The notes under the pieces were generated by a model. It saw nothing but the letters and a program-made list of their open reading frames with translations. It made no database searches and had not been told where the DNA came from. A stretch of 64,000 bases of DNA from Vampirovibrio chlorellavorus (GTDB lineage Bacteria; Cyanobacteriota; Vampirovibrionia; Vampirovibrionales; Vampirovibrionaceae). Each line of letters starts with the position of its first letter. The first letter of the stretch is position 1. The position numbers and the translations under genes are program-made. Location of the stretch: contig QFWI01000011.1 in the NCBI GenBank assembly GCA_003149345.1, positions 186,001-250,000 of the forward strand, written 5' to 3'. This document shows, piece after piece, positions 34,684-45,054 of this stretch.

Positions 34684-35937
34684 TTAGGGATACAGGCCCC
34701 GCAGCATTTTGGCGGAAGCCACCCGGCCCACGCCAATCATCATGGCCGCGGTGCGATTGTCCACTTTTTTGTTGGTGGAAACCTGGTAGACCTCTTCAAA
34801 GGCACGACCCATCAGGTAGCCCAGCTTTTCATTGACTTGCTCCTCGCTCCAGAAGAGGTGCTGAATGTCTTGTACCCATTCAAAGTACGACACCACTACG
34901 CCGCCGGCATTGGCCAGAATTCCCGGGATGATGAAAATCCCTTTGTCCTGTAGAATCTGATCGGCTTCGGGCGTCACTGGGCCATTGGCCCCCTCCGCTA
35001 GGATTTTACACTTGATGCGGTCGGCGTTGTGTTCGGTAATCACGTTGGCCAGGGCCGCAGGCACCAGAATGTCCACTTCCAGCTCTAAAACGTCCTTGTT
35101 TTCAATGGTGTCTAGATCGTCAAAGCCGACCACGGTGCCCCGCTCGGCCACATAGCTTAACAAACGAGGAATGTCCAAGCCCTTGGCGCTGTACACGCCG
35201 CCCTGCACGTCCGACACCGCCACCACTTTAACGCCTTGTTGGTGTAAATACTTGGCGGTAATGCTGCCCACGTTGCCAAAGCCTTGCACGGCGGCGGTGG
35301 GTTCATCTTTGCCCAATTGTAGCTTTTCCAGTGCCATTTTCACGGTATGAGCCACGCCCCGACCGGTGGCCTCCTTACGCCCCAGGGAACCGCCCACGGA
35401 AACGGGTTTTCCAGTAACCACGCCTGGCACCGCATAGCCGATAAAGTTACTGTAAGTGTCCATAATCCAGGCCATGGTGTTTTCGTTGGTGTACATATCC
35501 GGCGCGGGGATGTCTTTTTCCGGCCCGATCATGGATAGAATCTCGGTGGTGTAGCGACGAGCCAGCCGCTCCATCTCGTTTACGCTCATTTCTTCAGGGA
35601 AGCAGCACACGCCACCCTTGGCCCCGCCGTAGGGCAGGTTGAGTAGAGCGCACTTCCAGGTCATCCACATGGCCAAAGCGGCCACCTCTCCCAGATTAAC
35701 CTCGTGATGAAAGCGAATGCCGCCCTTGGTGGGCCCCAGGGTCTGGTCGTGTTGTACACGATAGCCGCTGAAAACCTTGGTTTGGCCGTTATCCAGCTTG
35801 ATGGGAACCGAGACAATCAGCGCTTTACGGGGATAGCGAAGTCGCTCATGCACGCCTGCGTCCAGATTCATCAATTGAGCCACATGATCCAATTGTTTCT
35901 GAGCGTTCAAAAACGTTTCGTTATAAAATTCCTGCAT
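34684..35937 (-). CDS. gdhA: Glu/Leu/Phe/Val-type glutamate dehydrogenase
   Basis: A 417-residue hexameric-type glutamate dehydrogenase that interconverts glutamate and 2-oxoglutarate plus ammonia. PTKGGIRFH and LPYGGAKGGVCC hold the substrate lysines, PAPDMYTNENTMAWIMD the catalytic Asp region, and VQGFGNVGSITAKYL the Rossmann glycine motif. The form is that of NAD- or dual-specific GDH of Gram-positives and archaea (about 415 residues). GAGAGGG lies upstream of the ATG. Monocistronic between minC and the divergent rqcP. Confidence 0.95.
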   Translation of the reverse strand: MQEFYNETFLNAQKQLDHVAQLMNLDAGVHERLRYPRKALIVSVPIKLDNGQTKVFSGYRVQHDQTLGPTKGGIRFHHEVNLGEVAALAMWMTWKCALLNLPYGGAKGGVCCFPEEMSVNEMERLARRYTTEILSMIGPEKDIPAPDMYTNENTMAWIMDTYSNFIGYAVPGVVTGKPVSVGGSLGRKEATGRGVAHTVKMALEKLQLGKDEPTAAVQGFGNVGSITAKYLHQQGVKVVAVSDVQGGVYSAKGLDIPRLLSYVAERGTVVGFDDLDTIENKDVLELEVDILVPAALANVITEHNADRIKCKILAEGANGPVTPEADQILQDKGIFIIPGILANAGGVVVSYFEWVQDIQHLFWSEEQVNEKLGYLMGRAFEEVYQVSTNKKVDNRTAAMMIGVGRVASAKMLRGLYP

Positions 35938-36052
35938 AGGTCCCTCTCAAACGCGGATGTCGTCTCTCATACTAATTGATTATCACCGATAATCCCCAGT
36001 TTTGGCATTATGGAGCGGACAGCCTGTTTTTGCAATTTTGGAAAACCTCCTC

Positions 36053-36337
36053 ATGCGATTGGATAAGTACCTCAAAGTCTCTCGACTGGTGAAGCGCCGC
36101 ACTGTGGCCGCTGAATTGTGCCAGGGGGGACACGTCAAACTAAACGGGCAAACCGCCAAGCCCGCCGCGGAAGTGAAGCCCGGCCAAACTCTGGAACTCC
36201 GGTTTGGTAATCGGCTGCTCACCGTCAAAATCACTCAGACCCCGGAGAAGGCGGTGCCGGCTCAGCTGGCTGACACCCTGTACGAAGTCGTGCAGGAAAT
36301 TCACCTGCAAACAGCTCCCCGGGAAAACCCGCTATAG
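36053..36337 (+). CDS. rqcP: RqcP/YabO-like S4-domain RNA-binding protein
   Basis: A 94-residue protein whose S4 domain reads MRLDKYLKVSRLVKRRTVA, then GGHVKLNGQTAKPAAEVKPGQTLELRFG, very close to Bacillus RqcP/YabO, which helps RqcH add Ala tails to stalled nascent chains on 50S subunits; Hsp15 is a related protein. The chosen ATG at 36053 starts the domain; an in-frame start at 36002 adds nonconserved residues. No strong Shine-Dalgarno is seen. eno follows by 87 nt, after its own promoter. Confidence 0.85.
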   Translation: MRLDKYLKVSRLVKRRTVAAELCQGGHVKLNGQTAKPAAEVKPGQTLELRFGNRLLTVKITQTPEKAVPAQLADTLYEVVQEIHLQTAPRENPL

Positions 36338-36356
36338 GCAAGAACGTCCTCAGGCA

Positions 36357-37741
<1,385 letters not shown>

Positions 37742-37771
37742 GCTGCGTCCTTTCGTTTTTTGAAAAACGCC

Positions 37772-37807
37772 CAATGGCCGAATCGTTTTAGAATGGTTCG
37801 GCCATTG
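37772..37807 (+). terminator. terminator-like hairpin after eno
   Basis: CAATGGCCGAA (37772-37782) pairs perfectly with TTCGGCCATTG (37797-37807). The following CTTTGGGTTTCC is only a weak T-run. Confidence 0.55.
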
Positions 37808-37885
37808 CTTTGGGTTTCCTTCTTTGAGTTTCTTATTTGAGGACAGGCTCGTGTAGAAGGACTACTTGAAAGAAAGCCAAAGGGG

Positions 37886-37891
37886 TATAAT
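37886..37891 (+). promoter_or_regulatory. -10 box of hpf
   Basis: A perfect TATAAT, 29 nt before the hpf start codon. No clear -35 (TACTTG at 17 nt is weak). Confidence 0.4.
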
Positions 37892-37919
37892 AGAGGAGTC
37901 TAGAGAGGAGCGGGAGACT

Positions 37920-38378
37920 ATGAAACTAATCGTCAATGGTCGTAATATCGAGCTAACTGATGCGATTAAAGCGTATGTTTCCGAAAAAATCGGACGGTTA
38001 GAGCATCATTACGATTTCATTCAGGAAATTCACGTGTTTTTAAGCGTGGAAAAAAACCCCCGTATCAACGAAAGTCAGTTGGCGGAAGCCACGGTGGTGG
38101 TCAATCGGGCCGTCTTGCGGGTAGAAGTCTCCTCCATTGATTTGTACGGCAGTATTGATAAGCTGGTGGATAAAGTGGAACGCGTCCTGAGCCGGCACAA
38201 AACCAAGCTGCTGGGTCGGGCCAAGTCCGCCAAGGGCGAGTCTATCCGTAAAGCTGGCACCGAAGAGGGGGCCGAGAGCTTGTTGGGGCCCGATGAGGAT
38301 GACTTGTTGCAAGGCGTCTTCCTGACTTATGAAGATGAAGAGGAAGCCGAAGTCACCACGGAGGGGTACCGCAGTTAA
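37920..38378 (+). CDS. hpf: ribosome hibernation promoting factor with acidic tail
   Basis: A 152-residue HPF/YfiA-family protein. The N-terminal domain (about 1-97; MKLIVNGRNIELTDAIKAYVSEKIGRLEHHYD and the basic VERVLSRHKTK) binds the 30S decoding centre in stationary phase. The tail (about 100-152) is Glu/Asp-rich and does not resemble the dimerisation domain of long HPF, so this is neither the standard short (about 95) nor long (about 190) form. The ATG at 37920 has GAGGAG upstream; the 18 codons before it are not conserved-looking. Confidence 0.88.
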   Translation: MKLIVNGRNIELTDAIKAYVSEKIGRLEHHYDFIQEIHVFLSVEKNPRINESQLAEATVVVNRAVLRVEVSSIDLYGSIDKLVDKVERVLSRHKTKLLGRAKSAKGESIRKAGTEEGAESLLGPDEDDLLQGVFLTYEDEEEAEVTTEGYRS

Positions 38379-38439
38379 CGCCGGTTAACCGGGGCTCCCG
38401 TGGGTCAGCTTCCTTAAAACCCTATTTAACGCTACTATT

Positions 38440-38478
38440 AAAGGCACTCATCTTTTGACACAAGGTGAGTGCCTTTTT
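38440..38478 (+). terminator. terminator of hpf
   Basis: AAGGCACTCA (38441-38450) pairs perfectly with TGAGTGCCTT (38466-38475), followed by T residues. Confidence 0.85.
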
Positions 38479-38551
38479 AGGGTGTCACGGTGGTCAAGCC
38501 ATTTGTGATGGCCCATCATTCAGGGAGTTATTCGTTTTAAGGAGTGAGCGC

Positions 38552-38920
38552 GTGGTCAATCCAGTTTCCAGTGAGCCAAACAGTGACGATAAATTGTGGG
38601 CCGGACTCAGCTATGCGGGTCTGGTGTGCTGCATGATTCCCACCATTGTCATTTTCCTGCTAAAGCGGGGCGAATCCGACCATATTAAATTCCACAGTTT
38701 ACAAGGCATGGGCTTTTGGTTGGTGTTGTTCATTAGCCAAATCATTCTGACCGTCAGTTCAGGGATTCCCGGCATTGGCATTGTAAGCGGTATTGTTAGT
38801 ATCCTGCTCAGCCTGGCCACTTTAGCGGTCTGGATTTACCTGATGATTATGGCGTTCACCGGCAAAGACTTCAAAATCCCGGTGCTGGGCGAGTTTATCG
38901 ATAGCAATTTGATGAATTAA
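38552..38920 (+). CDS. small membrane protein, DUF4870-like
   Basis: A 122-residue protein with about three membrane segments: LWAGLSYAGLVCCMIPTIVIFLL, GMGFWLVLFISQIILTV and GIVSILLSLATLAVWIYLMIMAF. The pattern of KRGESDHIKFHSLQG between the first and second segments resembles DUF4870/Tic20-like small membrane proteins (the family is suggested, not certain). The start is GTG at 38552, supported by AAGGAG nine bases upstream. No function can be assigned. Confidence 0.7.
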   Translation: MVNPVSSEPNSDDKLWAGLSYAGLVCCMIPTIVIFLLKRGESDHIKFHSLQGMGFWLVLFISQIILTVSSGIPGIGIVSGIVSILLSLATLAVWIYLMIMAFTGKDFKIPVLGEFIDSNLMN

Positions 38921-38967
38921 AACACACCCTGAAACAATCTGATGGAAGATTGTGCTATCGGCCTCTT

Positions 38968-40395
38968 CTAAAGCCGATTTTGGCGTTTGAGTTCCAGGTA
39001 GCGAGCAATCAAAGTCTCATCCAGGGTTTCCGGCGAGGCGTCAATCACAATGGCCTGATGGCCCTTGCCCAGGAGTTGCCGGGTTTCTTCACGCAATGCC
39101 AGTAAATCCAGGGCCACCCCCTTTTGATACACTTCATACGAGGATTGCGGCAGCATATTCGCGGTACTGGCGACCTGCGAATCGGCCAGAGTGACCACCA
39201 TCAGCACATGGTTGCGAGAAAAGCTCTTGAGGCTGGCCACCAGGCTGCGGGAAGCCACGGGATCGATTAAATCGGTCAGCACCACCACCAAGGAGCGCCG
39301 CTTCAGCCCTCGGGCGAATTGCAGCATGATAGCCTCGTAATCCGGCTCTACCGATTGCACTTGTACCTGTCCCAAGGTGTCCAGGAGGCGACTGAGGTGA
39401 TGGTGGCCCGTTCCAAAGGGAACGTTGGCCAACACCCGATTGGAAAAAATTCCGGCGCCCACGGCGTCTCCCCGATCAATGGCCACTCCCATAAAGGCCA
39501 AGGCGGTGTTCAGGGCCCAATCAAACTTTTGTAGGTGCTTTAGCCGAACATTCATGGCCCGTCCGGCGTCCAGTAACACCAGAATGGGTTGCTCCACCTC
39601 GTGGGCGAACGTCCGTACCACCGGCATATCCAGTTTGGCCGTGGCTTGCCAGGCTAGTTTACGCACATCATCGCCGGCAAAGTAGTGTCGCAGCCCACTA
39701 AACTGACTGCCTTCCAAGCCCAGGGAGCGCTTTTGCAACTCCCCGGCGTTTTGGGCCCTGGAGGTCTTCAGGCGCATCTGCCGAATGCGGCGCAAGTCGG
39801 GGACCACCTGAACCGTTTCCGATCGTCCACCGCGGAGGGTCAACCACAACAGGCCCAGCCTGCTTTTGTAGCGGGCATGGACAAGCGCAAACTGGTAAAG
39901 GCCCCGACGGGTCGGCAACACCTCATAACTGACGGACTCATGGCTGTAGGGCAGCACCGTCATCGGTAAATCCAGGGAGGCTCCCGTTTGGTCATAGAGC
40001 AGGCCTTCGGGCACACTATCCCTCAAGGTCAGGGTCAAGGGCTGATGGCTGTTATTCGCCACGCTCAACTGAATCGGATTCTTCTGGCCAATAGAGAGCT
40101 TTTGTCCCATGGAGCGGCTCAGACTGAGATAGCGAGCGGGCACACTGAGCAAAAAGCCGTCTATCATCAACAAAACCATCAGCAGGGGCGTGTAGAAAGC
40201 GGCCACCCAGCTCAGCCAAGGCCACCACACACTGAAGGCCAATAAGGGAACCGGCACTAAACTGAGCCCCAAGCTCAGCCCCGTGGGCTGAGCCCGACGG
40301 ATCCAACCCAGCAAGAGCCCGGTGGCGGCCACAAAGGCCAGCTGCAAGGTGCTGTCTCTCAGCTGATCCAGCAAGGCCAGTTCACTTCCGCTCAA
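38968..40395 (-). CDS. DUF58-family membrane protein with vWA-like domain
   Basis: A 475-residue protein: two or three N-terminal membrane segments (about 15-85), a beta-rich extracytoplasmic segment, then the DUF58 block (about 215-300; SGLRHYFAGDDVRKLAWQATAK) and a vWA-like domain with PILVLLDAGRAMN (DxxxxM in place of the usual DxSxSM) and VVVLTDLIDP. DUF58 proteins usually accompany MoxR ATPases and transglutaminase proteins; neither is next to it. TTG start with GAGGGAA upstream. Short gap to the DUF429-like gene, same strand. Confidence 0.85.
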   Translation of the reverse strand: MSGSELALLDQLRDSTLQLAFVAATGLLLGWIRRAQPTGLSLGLSLVPVPLLAFSVWWPWLSWVAAFYTPLLMVLLMIDGFLLSVPARYLSLSRSMGQKLSIGQKNPIQLSVANNSHQPLTLTLRDSVPEGLLYDQTGASLDLPMTVLPYSHESVSYEVLPTRRGLYQFALVHARYKSRLGLLWLTLRGGRSETVQVVPDLRRIRQMRLKTSRAQNAGELQKRSLGLEGSQFSGLRHYFAGDDVRKLAWQATAKLDMPVVRTFAHEVEQPILVLLDAGRAMNVRLKHLQKFDWALNTALAFMGVAIDRGDAVGAGIFSNRVLANVPFGTGHHHLSRLLDTLGQVQVQSVEPDYEAIMLQFARGLKRRSLVVVLTDLIDPVASRSLVASLKSFSRNHVLMVVTLADSQVASTANMLPQSSYEVYQKGVALDLLALREETRQLLGKGHQAIVIDASPETLDETLIARYLELKRQNRL

Positions 40396-40490
40396 AATCG
40401 TTCCCTCTATTGATACGGCCTACCCTTGATACGACTTGCCCTGCTCAAATCCATCATGTCCCAGACAAATCGGCCAGCTCGGGAAAGCGC

Positions 40491-41249
40491 CTAGCCGGAT
40501 CGGTGGCGGCCCTGCCGATAGCGGACGGGTTTAATCCAGCGCTTCAGCGGATCCACGTACAGGCGGTGTTCATCATCCCGATAGAGCTGGAAGTGCTGCC
40601 CTTCTTGGGCCTTATACACCATCCAGGCCGTGTAAGCGCCAATCATGGCATCCAGCACGGAGCTGGGCATCAAATTGGAGGGCACATCCTGAATCTGCAA
40701 CTGTTGCTTGAGGGCCGCTTGCAGGGTACGGCACCCCTGAGAGCTGCGATGGCGGAAGGGCATACTCAAATCGTAGCGCAGCTTGGCATGGGCCGTAAAA
40801 AAGTTCAGCATCAAAATGCCCCGCTCATCCACCGCTTCATAAAACGCCTTGGCCCGCTGGGCAAAACGCTCGGTGGGCACCACCTCCTGGGTGGCGTTGG
40901 GAATGGAGGAACGCAGGTGCAAGGGGTGCATTTTAATTTGCTGCTGCCGCCATTTGCTGGGAATGCTCAGGCTTTTGGGGATATCCAGCACGACTATCAG
41001 ATTTTCCGGTGGGGCCAAATTGTCCAGAAACAGCAGAATGTCATCGTTATCGCTGAGCTTGTCCATGCGCAGAATGCGCCGTTCCCGGTCTAAAACGGCG
41101 ATGCCGGTTTCCAGGCTGTCGATGGGGGCCATATCAACGCCCACAAACAGCCATTTGTTTCCCAGGCTGGCCCGCTGGGCCGAGCCGGTCAACTCGGGCA
41201 AATCCTTGATCGAGATTTCGTGTTTCAGGTAGATTGATGATGCGGACAT
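40491..41249 (-). CDS. DUF429-like putative RNase H-fold protein
   Basis: A 252-residue protein from ATG 41249. [22 protein letters not shown], then [11 protein letters not shown] and the C-terminal [17 protein letters not shown] plus a YVDPLKRWI end follow the DUF429 plan (D in beta-1, D in beta-4, DA[LM] near the end), a predicted nuclease family of RNase H fold. This is a pattern match only. The reading is open to 41294. It precedes the DUF58 gene by about 95 nt on the same strand and diverges from ychF. Confidence 0.55.
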   Translation of the reverse strand: MSASSIYLKHEISIKDLPELTGSAQRASLGNKWLFVGVDMAPIDSLETGIAVLDRERRILRMDKLSDNDDILLFLDNLAPPENLIVVLDIPKSLSIPSKWRQQQIKMHPLHLRSSIPNATQEVVPTERFAQRAKAFYEAVDERGILMLNFFTAHAKLRYDLSMPFRHRSSQGCRTLQAALKQQLQIQDVPSNLMPSSVLDAMIGAYTAWMVYKAQEGQHFQLYRDDEHRLYVDPLKRWIKPVRYRQGRHRSG

Positions 41250-41333
41250 GGCATTATCATACCCCAGACCGGGCTCAATCTGTACGTCCCTCATTACACA
41301 CCATTACACGGAACCACACGGAGACCCTTTATT

Positions 41334-42434
41334 TTGCAAAAGGCCGGAATCGTCGGACTTCCCAACGTCGGAAAATCCACCCTGTTTAACGCCCTTACCT
41401 CTTCTTATCAGGCGGAAAGCGCCAACTATCCTTTTTGTACCATTGAGCCTAATGTAGGCATCGTGAAGGTGCCCGACCCTCGTCTGGCCGTACTGAAAGA
41501 CCTGGCCAAAACCCAGACCGTCATTCCCGCCGTGTTTGAATTTGTGGACATTGCCGGTTTGGTGCGAGGCGCCAGCAAAGGGGAAGGCCTGGGCAACCAG
41601 TTCTTGGCCAATATTCGGGAAGTGGACGCCATTGTGCATGTGGTGCGCTGCTTTGAGGACACCGATGTGGTTCACGTGGAAGGCAGCGTCGATCCCCTGC
41701 GGGATCTGGAAACCATCCACATCGAGCTGTGTCTGGCCGACTCAGGCTCCATGGAGAAGCAAATGGAGCGCTTGCGCAAGCAGGTCAAGCAGAAAGACAA
41801 AGAATCTGAGGAGAAGCTGGCCCTGTTTGAGAAGATCAAGCCCATCATTGACGGGGCCGGGGTCATCGATTTCAAAACCCTCAGCCCGGAAGAGCAGATC
41901 CTGCTGAAGCGCTCTCAACTGCTCAGCACCAAACCGGTGATTTACGCCGGTAACGTAGCGGAAAGCGACTTGGCCAGCCCGCTGGACAACCCACACTTCA
42001 AAAAATTGCATGATCGAGCGGTTGAAGAAGGGCGCATTGCCGTGCCTATTTCCGCCCAAATTGAAGCGGAGCTGACCCAGCTGGACGAGGCCGAAAAAGC
42101 GGGCTATCTGGAAAGCCTGGGCGTGCAGTCCTCTGGCATTGACGGCTTGATTCAGGCCGCTTTTAAAACCCTCAGCCTGGAAACCTACTTTACAGCGGGC
42201 GAAAAAGAAGTGCGGGCCTGGCCATACGATAAGGGTATGACCGCTCCTCAGTGCGCCGGGGTCATCCATACGGACTTTGAAAAGGGCTTTATCCGGGCCG
42301 AAGTGACCGCATACACCGATTATGTGACTGCCGGTGGCGAGAAAAACGCCAAGGAGAAAGGCCTCATGCGCCTGGAAGGCAAGGACTACATTATGAAAGA
42401 CGGCGACGTGGTTCACTTCCGTTTTAATGTGTAA
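41334..42434 (+). CDS. ychF: redox-responsive ATPase YchF/OLA1
   Basis: A 366-residue Obg-related P-loop protein that prefers ATP. G1 GLPNVGKST is at 8-16, G3 [19 protein letters not shown] follows, then a coiled-coil arm and a C-terminal TGS domain ([37 protein letters not shown]). It binds ribosomes and is linked to stress responses. The start is TTG at 41334, with GGAG about 12 nt upstream and the conserved [14 protein letters not shown]-terminus. Ends FRFNV as usual. Confidence 0.95.
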   Translation: MQKAGIVGLPNVGKSTLFNALTSSYQAESANYPFCTIEPNVGIVKVPDPRLAVLKDLAKTQTVIPAVFEFVDIAGLVRGASKGEGLGNQFLANIREVDAIVHVVRCFEDTDVVHVEGSVDPLRDLETIHIELCLADSGSMEKQMERLRKQVKQKDKESEEKLALFEKIKPIIDGAGVIDFKTLSPEEQILLKRSQLLSTKPVIYAGNVAESDLASPLDNPHFKKLHDRAVEEGRIAVPISAQIEAELTQLDEAEKAGYLESLGVQSSGIDGLIQAAFKTLSLETYFTAGEKEVRAWPYDKGMTAPQCAGVIHTDFEKGFIRAEVTAYTDYVTAGGEKNAKEKGLMRLEGKDYIMKDGDVVHFRFNV

Positions 42435-42559
42435 TCCAACCGACGGCTCAAGCAGTGAATGAGCGCTATTAATTTTTTATCTTGAGGAACGTTTAACCGA
42501 GATAATAGCTATTTTCGAGCTATAGTATTTTTTTGCGCCCTTTTTATGGGGAATCAACA

Positions 42560-43036
42560 ATGTCAATGTTGCCGCCTCGGTATCACCCCCCCTATACATA
42601 TCCACAACCTCCTTATCCGTTGTCGGCATTAGCACAGAAGCCGGCTACAGCCTCCTCAAAGCCTGTTCATCCTATTTTTAATAAAGACCCGCTTCAACCC
42701 ATTCCCATGAAAGAAGCATCCATCTTGACATTTCTTCTGGGGGCTTTATTTGGTGTAGGTAAATGCCAGTTCGCTTTAACTACTGGCAAAGAACCCATGA
42801 GTCATGCAAAAGCACTTTTATTGAGCCCAATTTCAGCATTTGCTGGAATGCTTTTTATTTCTGTACCATTCCTGCAATACGTTGCACTCTGGAATTTTTT
42901 GCTCGAGCGGAAAAGACGCAAAGCATTAGGTCTTCCCGCCCCATGGTTGCCAACGCTCTCTGAAGTAAAGGAGAGTTACCAGGCCTCCTGGGCAGGCATC
43001 AAAAGCCTCGTTTCATCCAGTGCGACTTCGCAGTAG
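42560..43036 (+). CDS. hypothetical membrane protein
   Basis: A 158-residue protein of no recognised family. The Pro/Tyr-rich N-terminus (about 1-45; PPRYHPPYTYPQPPYPL) resembles low-complexity cytoplasmic tails, followed by one or two hydrophobic segments (about 55-75 and 80-112). The C-terminal tail is basic then Ser-rich. The ATG at 42560 has GGGGAA upstream. Base composition looks lower in GC than the neighbouring ychF and tdh, a possible sign of acquisition. Confidence 0.6.
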   Translation: MSMLPPRYHPPYTYPQPPYPLSALAQKPATASSKPVHPIFNKDPLQPIPMKEASILTFLLGALFGVGKCQFALTTGKEPMSHAKALLLSPISAFAGMLFISVPFLQYVALWNFLLERKRRKALGLPAPWLPTLSEVKESYQASWAGIKSLVSSSATSQ

Positions 43037-43082
43037 GATATTCAAACTTTCACCCTAAACCCCCTGAACAGTAAGGAACACC

Positions 43083-44135
43083 ATGTCAGCCACCAGCATT
43101 CAGACCATGCAAGCCATCCAGAAGGCCGCCCCGGAAAAGGGCTTTAAAGTGGCCACCGTGGACAAACCCCAGCCCGGCCCCAAAGAAGTGTTGATCAAGG
43201 TCAGTCTGGCCTCGGTCTGTGGGACGGACTTCCACATCACGGAATGGGATGAGTGGAGCGCCAACCGCATTCAGACCCCGTTGGTTTACGGCCATGAGTT
43301 TTGTGGGGTGATTGAAAGCGTGGGTGAGAAAGTCCACGGGCTGAAACCGGGCGACTATGTTTCCGCGGAAATGCACCTGCCTTGCGGCCACTGCCTGCAA
43401 TGTCAGCAAGGACACAAACACATTTGCGAGAACGTGAAAATCTTCGGCATCGATTTACCGGGCTGCTTTGCCGAGTACATCGCCATTCCGGCCAAGCAGG
43501 TGGTCAAGCTGCCCAGCTCCATCAAGCCGGAGTACGGCGCTTTGCTGGATTCTTTGGGAAACTCCGTGCATGCCGTGTCCAAGGCCGATGTGTCCGGGAA
43601 AACCGTGCATGTGGTGGGCTGCGGGCCGCTGGGCTTATTCGCTATTGTGGTGGCCAAAGCCATGGGCGCCCTGAAGGTTTTTGCCTCCGATGTATCCCCC
43701 TTTCGCCTGGAACTGGCCGAAAAAGCCGGGGCCGATGCCGTGTTGGCCGCCGATAAGGTGAATGTTGCTGAAGAACTCAAACAAAGAACCGGCGGCAGCG
43801 GGGTGGATGTGGTGCTGGAAATGTCCGGCAGCCCCATTGCCATCAACGGCGCGCTGGAAAGCCTGCGTCTGGGCGGCACCGTGGTGCTGATGGGTATTCC
43901 CAAAGGTAAAGTGGAGCTGGACATCAGCAAGGATATTATTTTCAAGGAAGCCAAGGTGGTGGGGGTCAATGGCCGCCAGATTTTCCAGACCTGGTTGCTG
44001 ATGCTGGATCTGATGGAAGCGGGCAAGCTGGATCTGGACTTCATCATCACCCACCAACTGCCCATGAGCGAGTTTGGCCAGGCCATGGAGCTGATTCGCC
44101 AAGGCGTTAGCGGCAAAATCTTGCTGAAGCCCTAA
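43083..44135 (+). CDS. tdh: L-threonine 3-dehydrogenase
   Basis: A 350-residue zinc-dependent medium-chain dehydrogenase that oxidises threonine to 2-amino-3-ketobutyrate. Catalytic Zn ligands C46, H71 and E72 (SVCGTDFH, YGHEFCG), structural Zn cysteines C101, C104, C107 and C115, and the NAD motif VVGCGPLGL are present. Its partner kbl lies downstream, but a toxin-antitoxin pair separates the two. High GC, like kbl. Confidence 0.96.
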   Translation: MSATSIQTMQAIQKAAPEKGFKVATVDKPQPGPKEVLIKVSLASVCGTDFHITEWDEWSANRIQTPLVYGHEFCGVIESVGEKVHGLKPGDYVSAEMHLPCGHCLQCQQGHKHICENVKIFGIDLPGCFAEYIAIPAKQVVKLPSSIKPEYGALLDSLGNSVHAVSKADVSGKTVHVVGCGPLGLFAIVVAKAMGALKVFASDVSPFRLELAEKAGADAVLAADKVNVAEELKQRTGGSGVDVVLEMSGSPIAINGALESLRLGGTVVLMGIPKGKVELDISKDIIFKEAKVVGVNGRQIFQTWLLMLDLMEAGKLDLDFIITHQLPMSEFGQAMELIRQGVSGKILLKP

Positions 44136-44195
44136 GGGCTGCATATTGTAAATTTTTAAGCTATGATCGTAAATGAATACCGAGGAGTGTTCATT

Positions 44196-44849
44196 ATGCT
44201 GGATCTCAGTTTTAATACGGCAATTGCCTGTAAAATTACTAAAATTTCGCCTAAGCAACTCAATGATTGGATAAAAAAAGAAGTCATTGTACCGTCCTGC
44301 GGCTCAAGTGGGGGACGAGGCAAGGCTTATCTTTTCAACTTTAGCGATCTGCTACAAATTAAAACGGCAGCCTTTCTGAGAAAAAGCGGCGTCTCACTTC
44401 AGAAAATGCGACGTTCTTTGGCCTGGATTCGAGATAACCTCCCTCATGTCACCAAGCCTCTTGTTGAGCTTAAATTCTTTACAGATGGTTTGAGCGTTTT
44501 TGTATTGACGAACAACGATGATGATTGGGCAAGTCAAAGCAAGGCATTGATTAATACAAATCAGGATGGGCAACTATTTTGTGTATTCAAGCTGGGAGAA
44601 GCAGCTAAAAATCTGGAAGAGGACGTTCGCGTTTATCTTCATGCCGACACTAAGTTAATTAAAGTTGCAGGACAAGAGTACACCATTCATGTCAGTCCTG
44701 ACCTTGAGGATGGTGGATACGTTACCGAATGTGTGGAACTCCCCGGCTGTTTCTCTCAAGGGGAAACCAAGCAAGAGGCCATTGGTTCCATCAAAAGCGC
44801 AATATTGGATTGGCTAGGTGAAAAAGAGTCTCAGCGGATTAGGGCATAA
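44196..44849 (+). CDS. MerR-type HTH / HicB-domain fusion antitoxin
   Basis: A 217-residue two-domain protein. An N-terminal MerR-like DNA-binding domain (about 5-80; TKISPKQLNDWIKKEVIVPS, then the wing KAYLFNFSDLLQIKTAAFLRKSGVSLQKMRRSL) joins a middle segment (85-155) and a C-terminal HicB domain (161-208; EYTIHVSPDLEDGGYVTECVELPGC and QGETKQEAIGSIKSAILDWL). HicB proteins neutralise HicA and usually carry an RHH or XRE domain; MerR is unusual. GAGGAG eight bases upstream of ATG 44196. Overlaps the HicA gene by 32 nt. Low GC relative to the flanking genes suggests transfer. Confidence 0.78.
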   Translation: MLDLSFNTAIACKITKISPKQLNDWIKKEVIVPSCGSSGGRGKAYLFNFSDLLQIKTAAFLRKSGVSLQKMRRSLAWIRDNLPHVTKPLVELKFFTDGLSVFVLTNNDDDWASQSKALINTNQDGQLFCVFKLGEAAKNLEEDVRVYLHADTKLIKVAGQEYTIHVSPDLEDGGYVTECVELPGCFSQGETKQEAIGSIKSAILDWLGEKESQRIRA

Positions 44850-45045
44850 GCAGGTCATCAAAGCGTTCCAGAAAGCGGGCTGGACGTTGCGTGAAGGCGG
44901 TAGCCATGCAATCCTGACCAAAGAGGGACAGATTGCCCGATTGACCATCCCTCGCCATAATCCCGTCAAACAGTTTTTACTGAAAGGTGTTATCAAAACA
45001 GCCGGTATGACCGAAGAAGACTTTTTCTACTACCTAAATAAATAG
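44818..45045 (+). CDS. hicA: HicA-family mRNA interferase toxin
   Basis: A 75-residue double-stranded-RBD-like toxin: QVIKAFQKAGWTLREGGSHAILTK holds the conserved GSH with catalytic His30, followed by TIPRHNP and KGVIKTAGMTEEDFFYYL. HicA cleaves mRNA in translation-inhibiting TA systems. The start is GTG at 44818 inside the antitoxin gene, so the order is antitoxin before toxin with coupling. Its TAG stop overlaps the kbl ribosome-binding site. Confidence 0.8.
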   Translation: MKKSLSGLGHKQVIKAFQKAGWTLREGGSHAILTKEGQIARLTIPRHNPVKQFLLKGVIKTAGMTEEDFFYYLNK

Positions 45046-45054
45046 GATTTGCCC

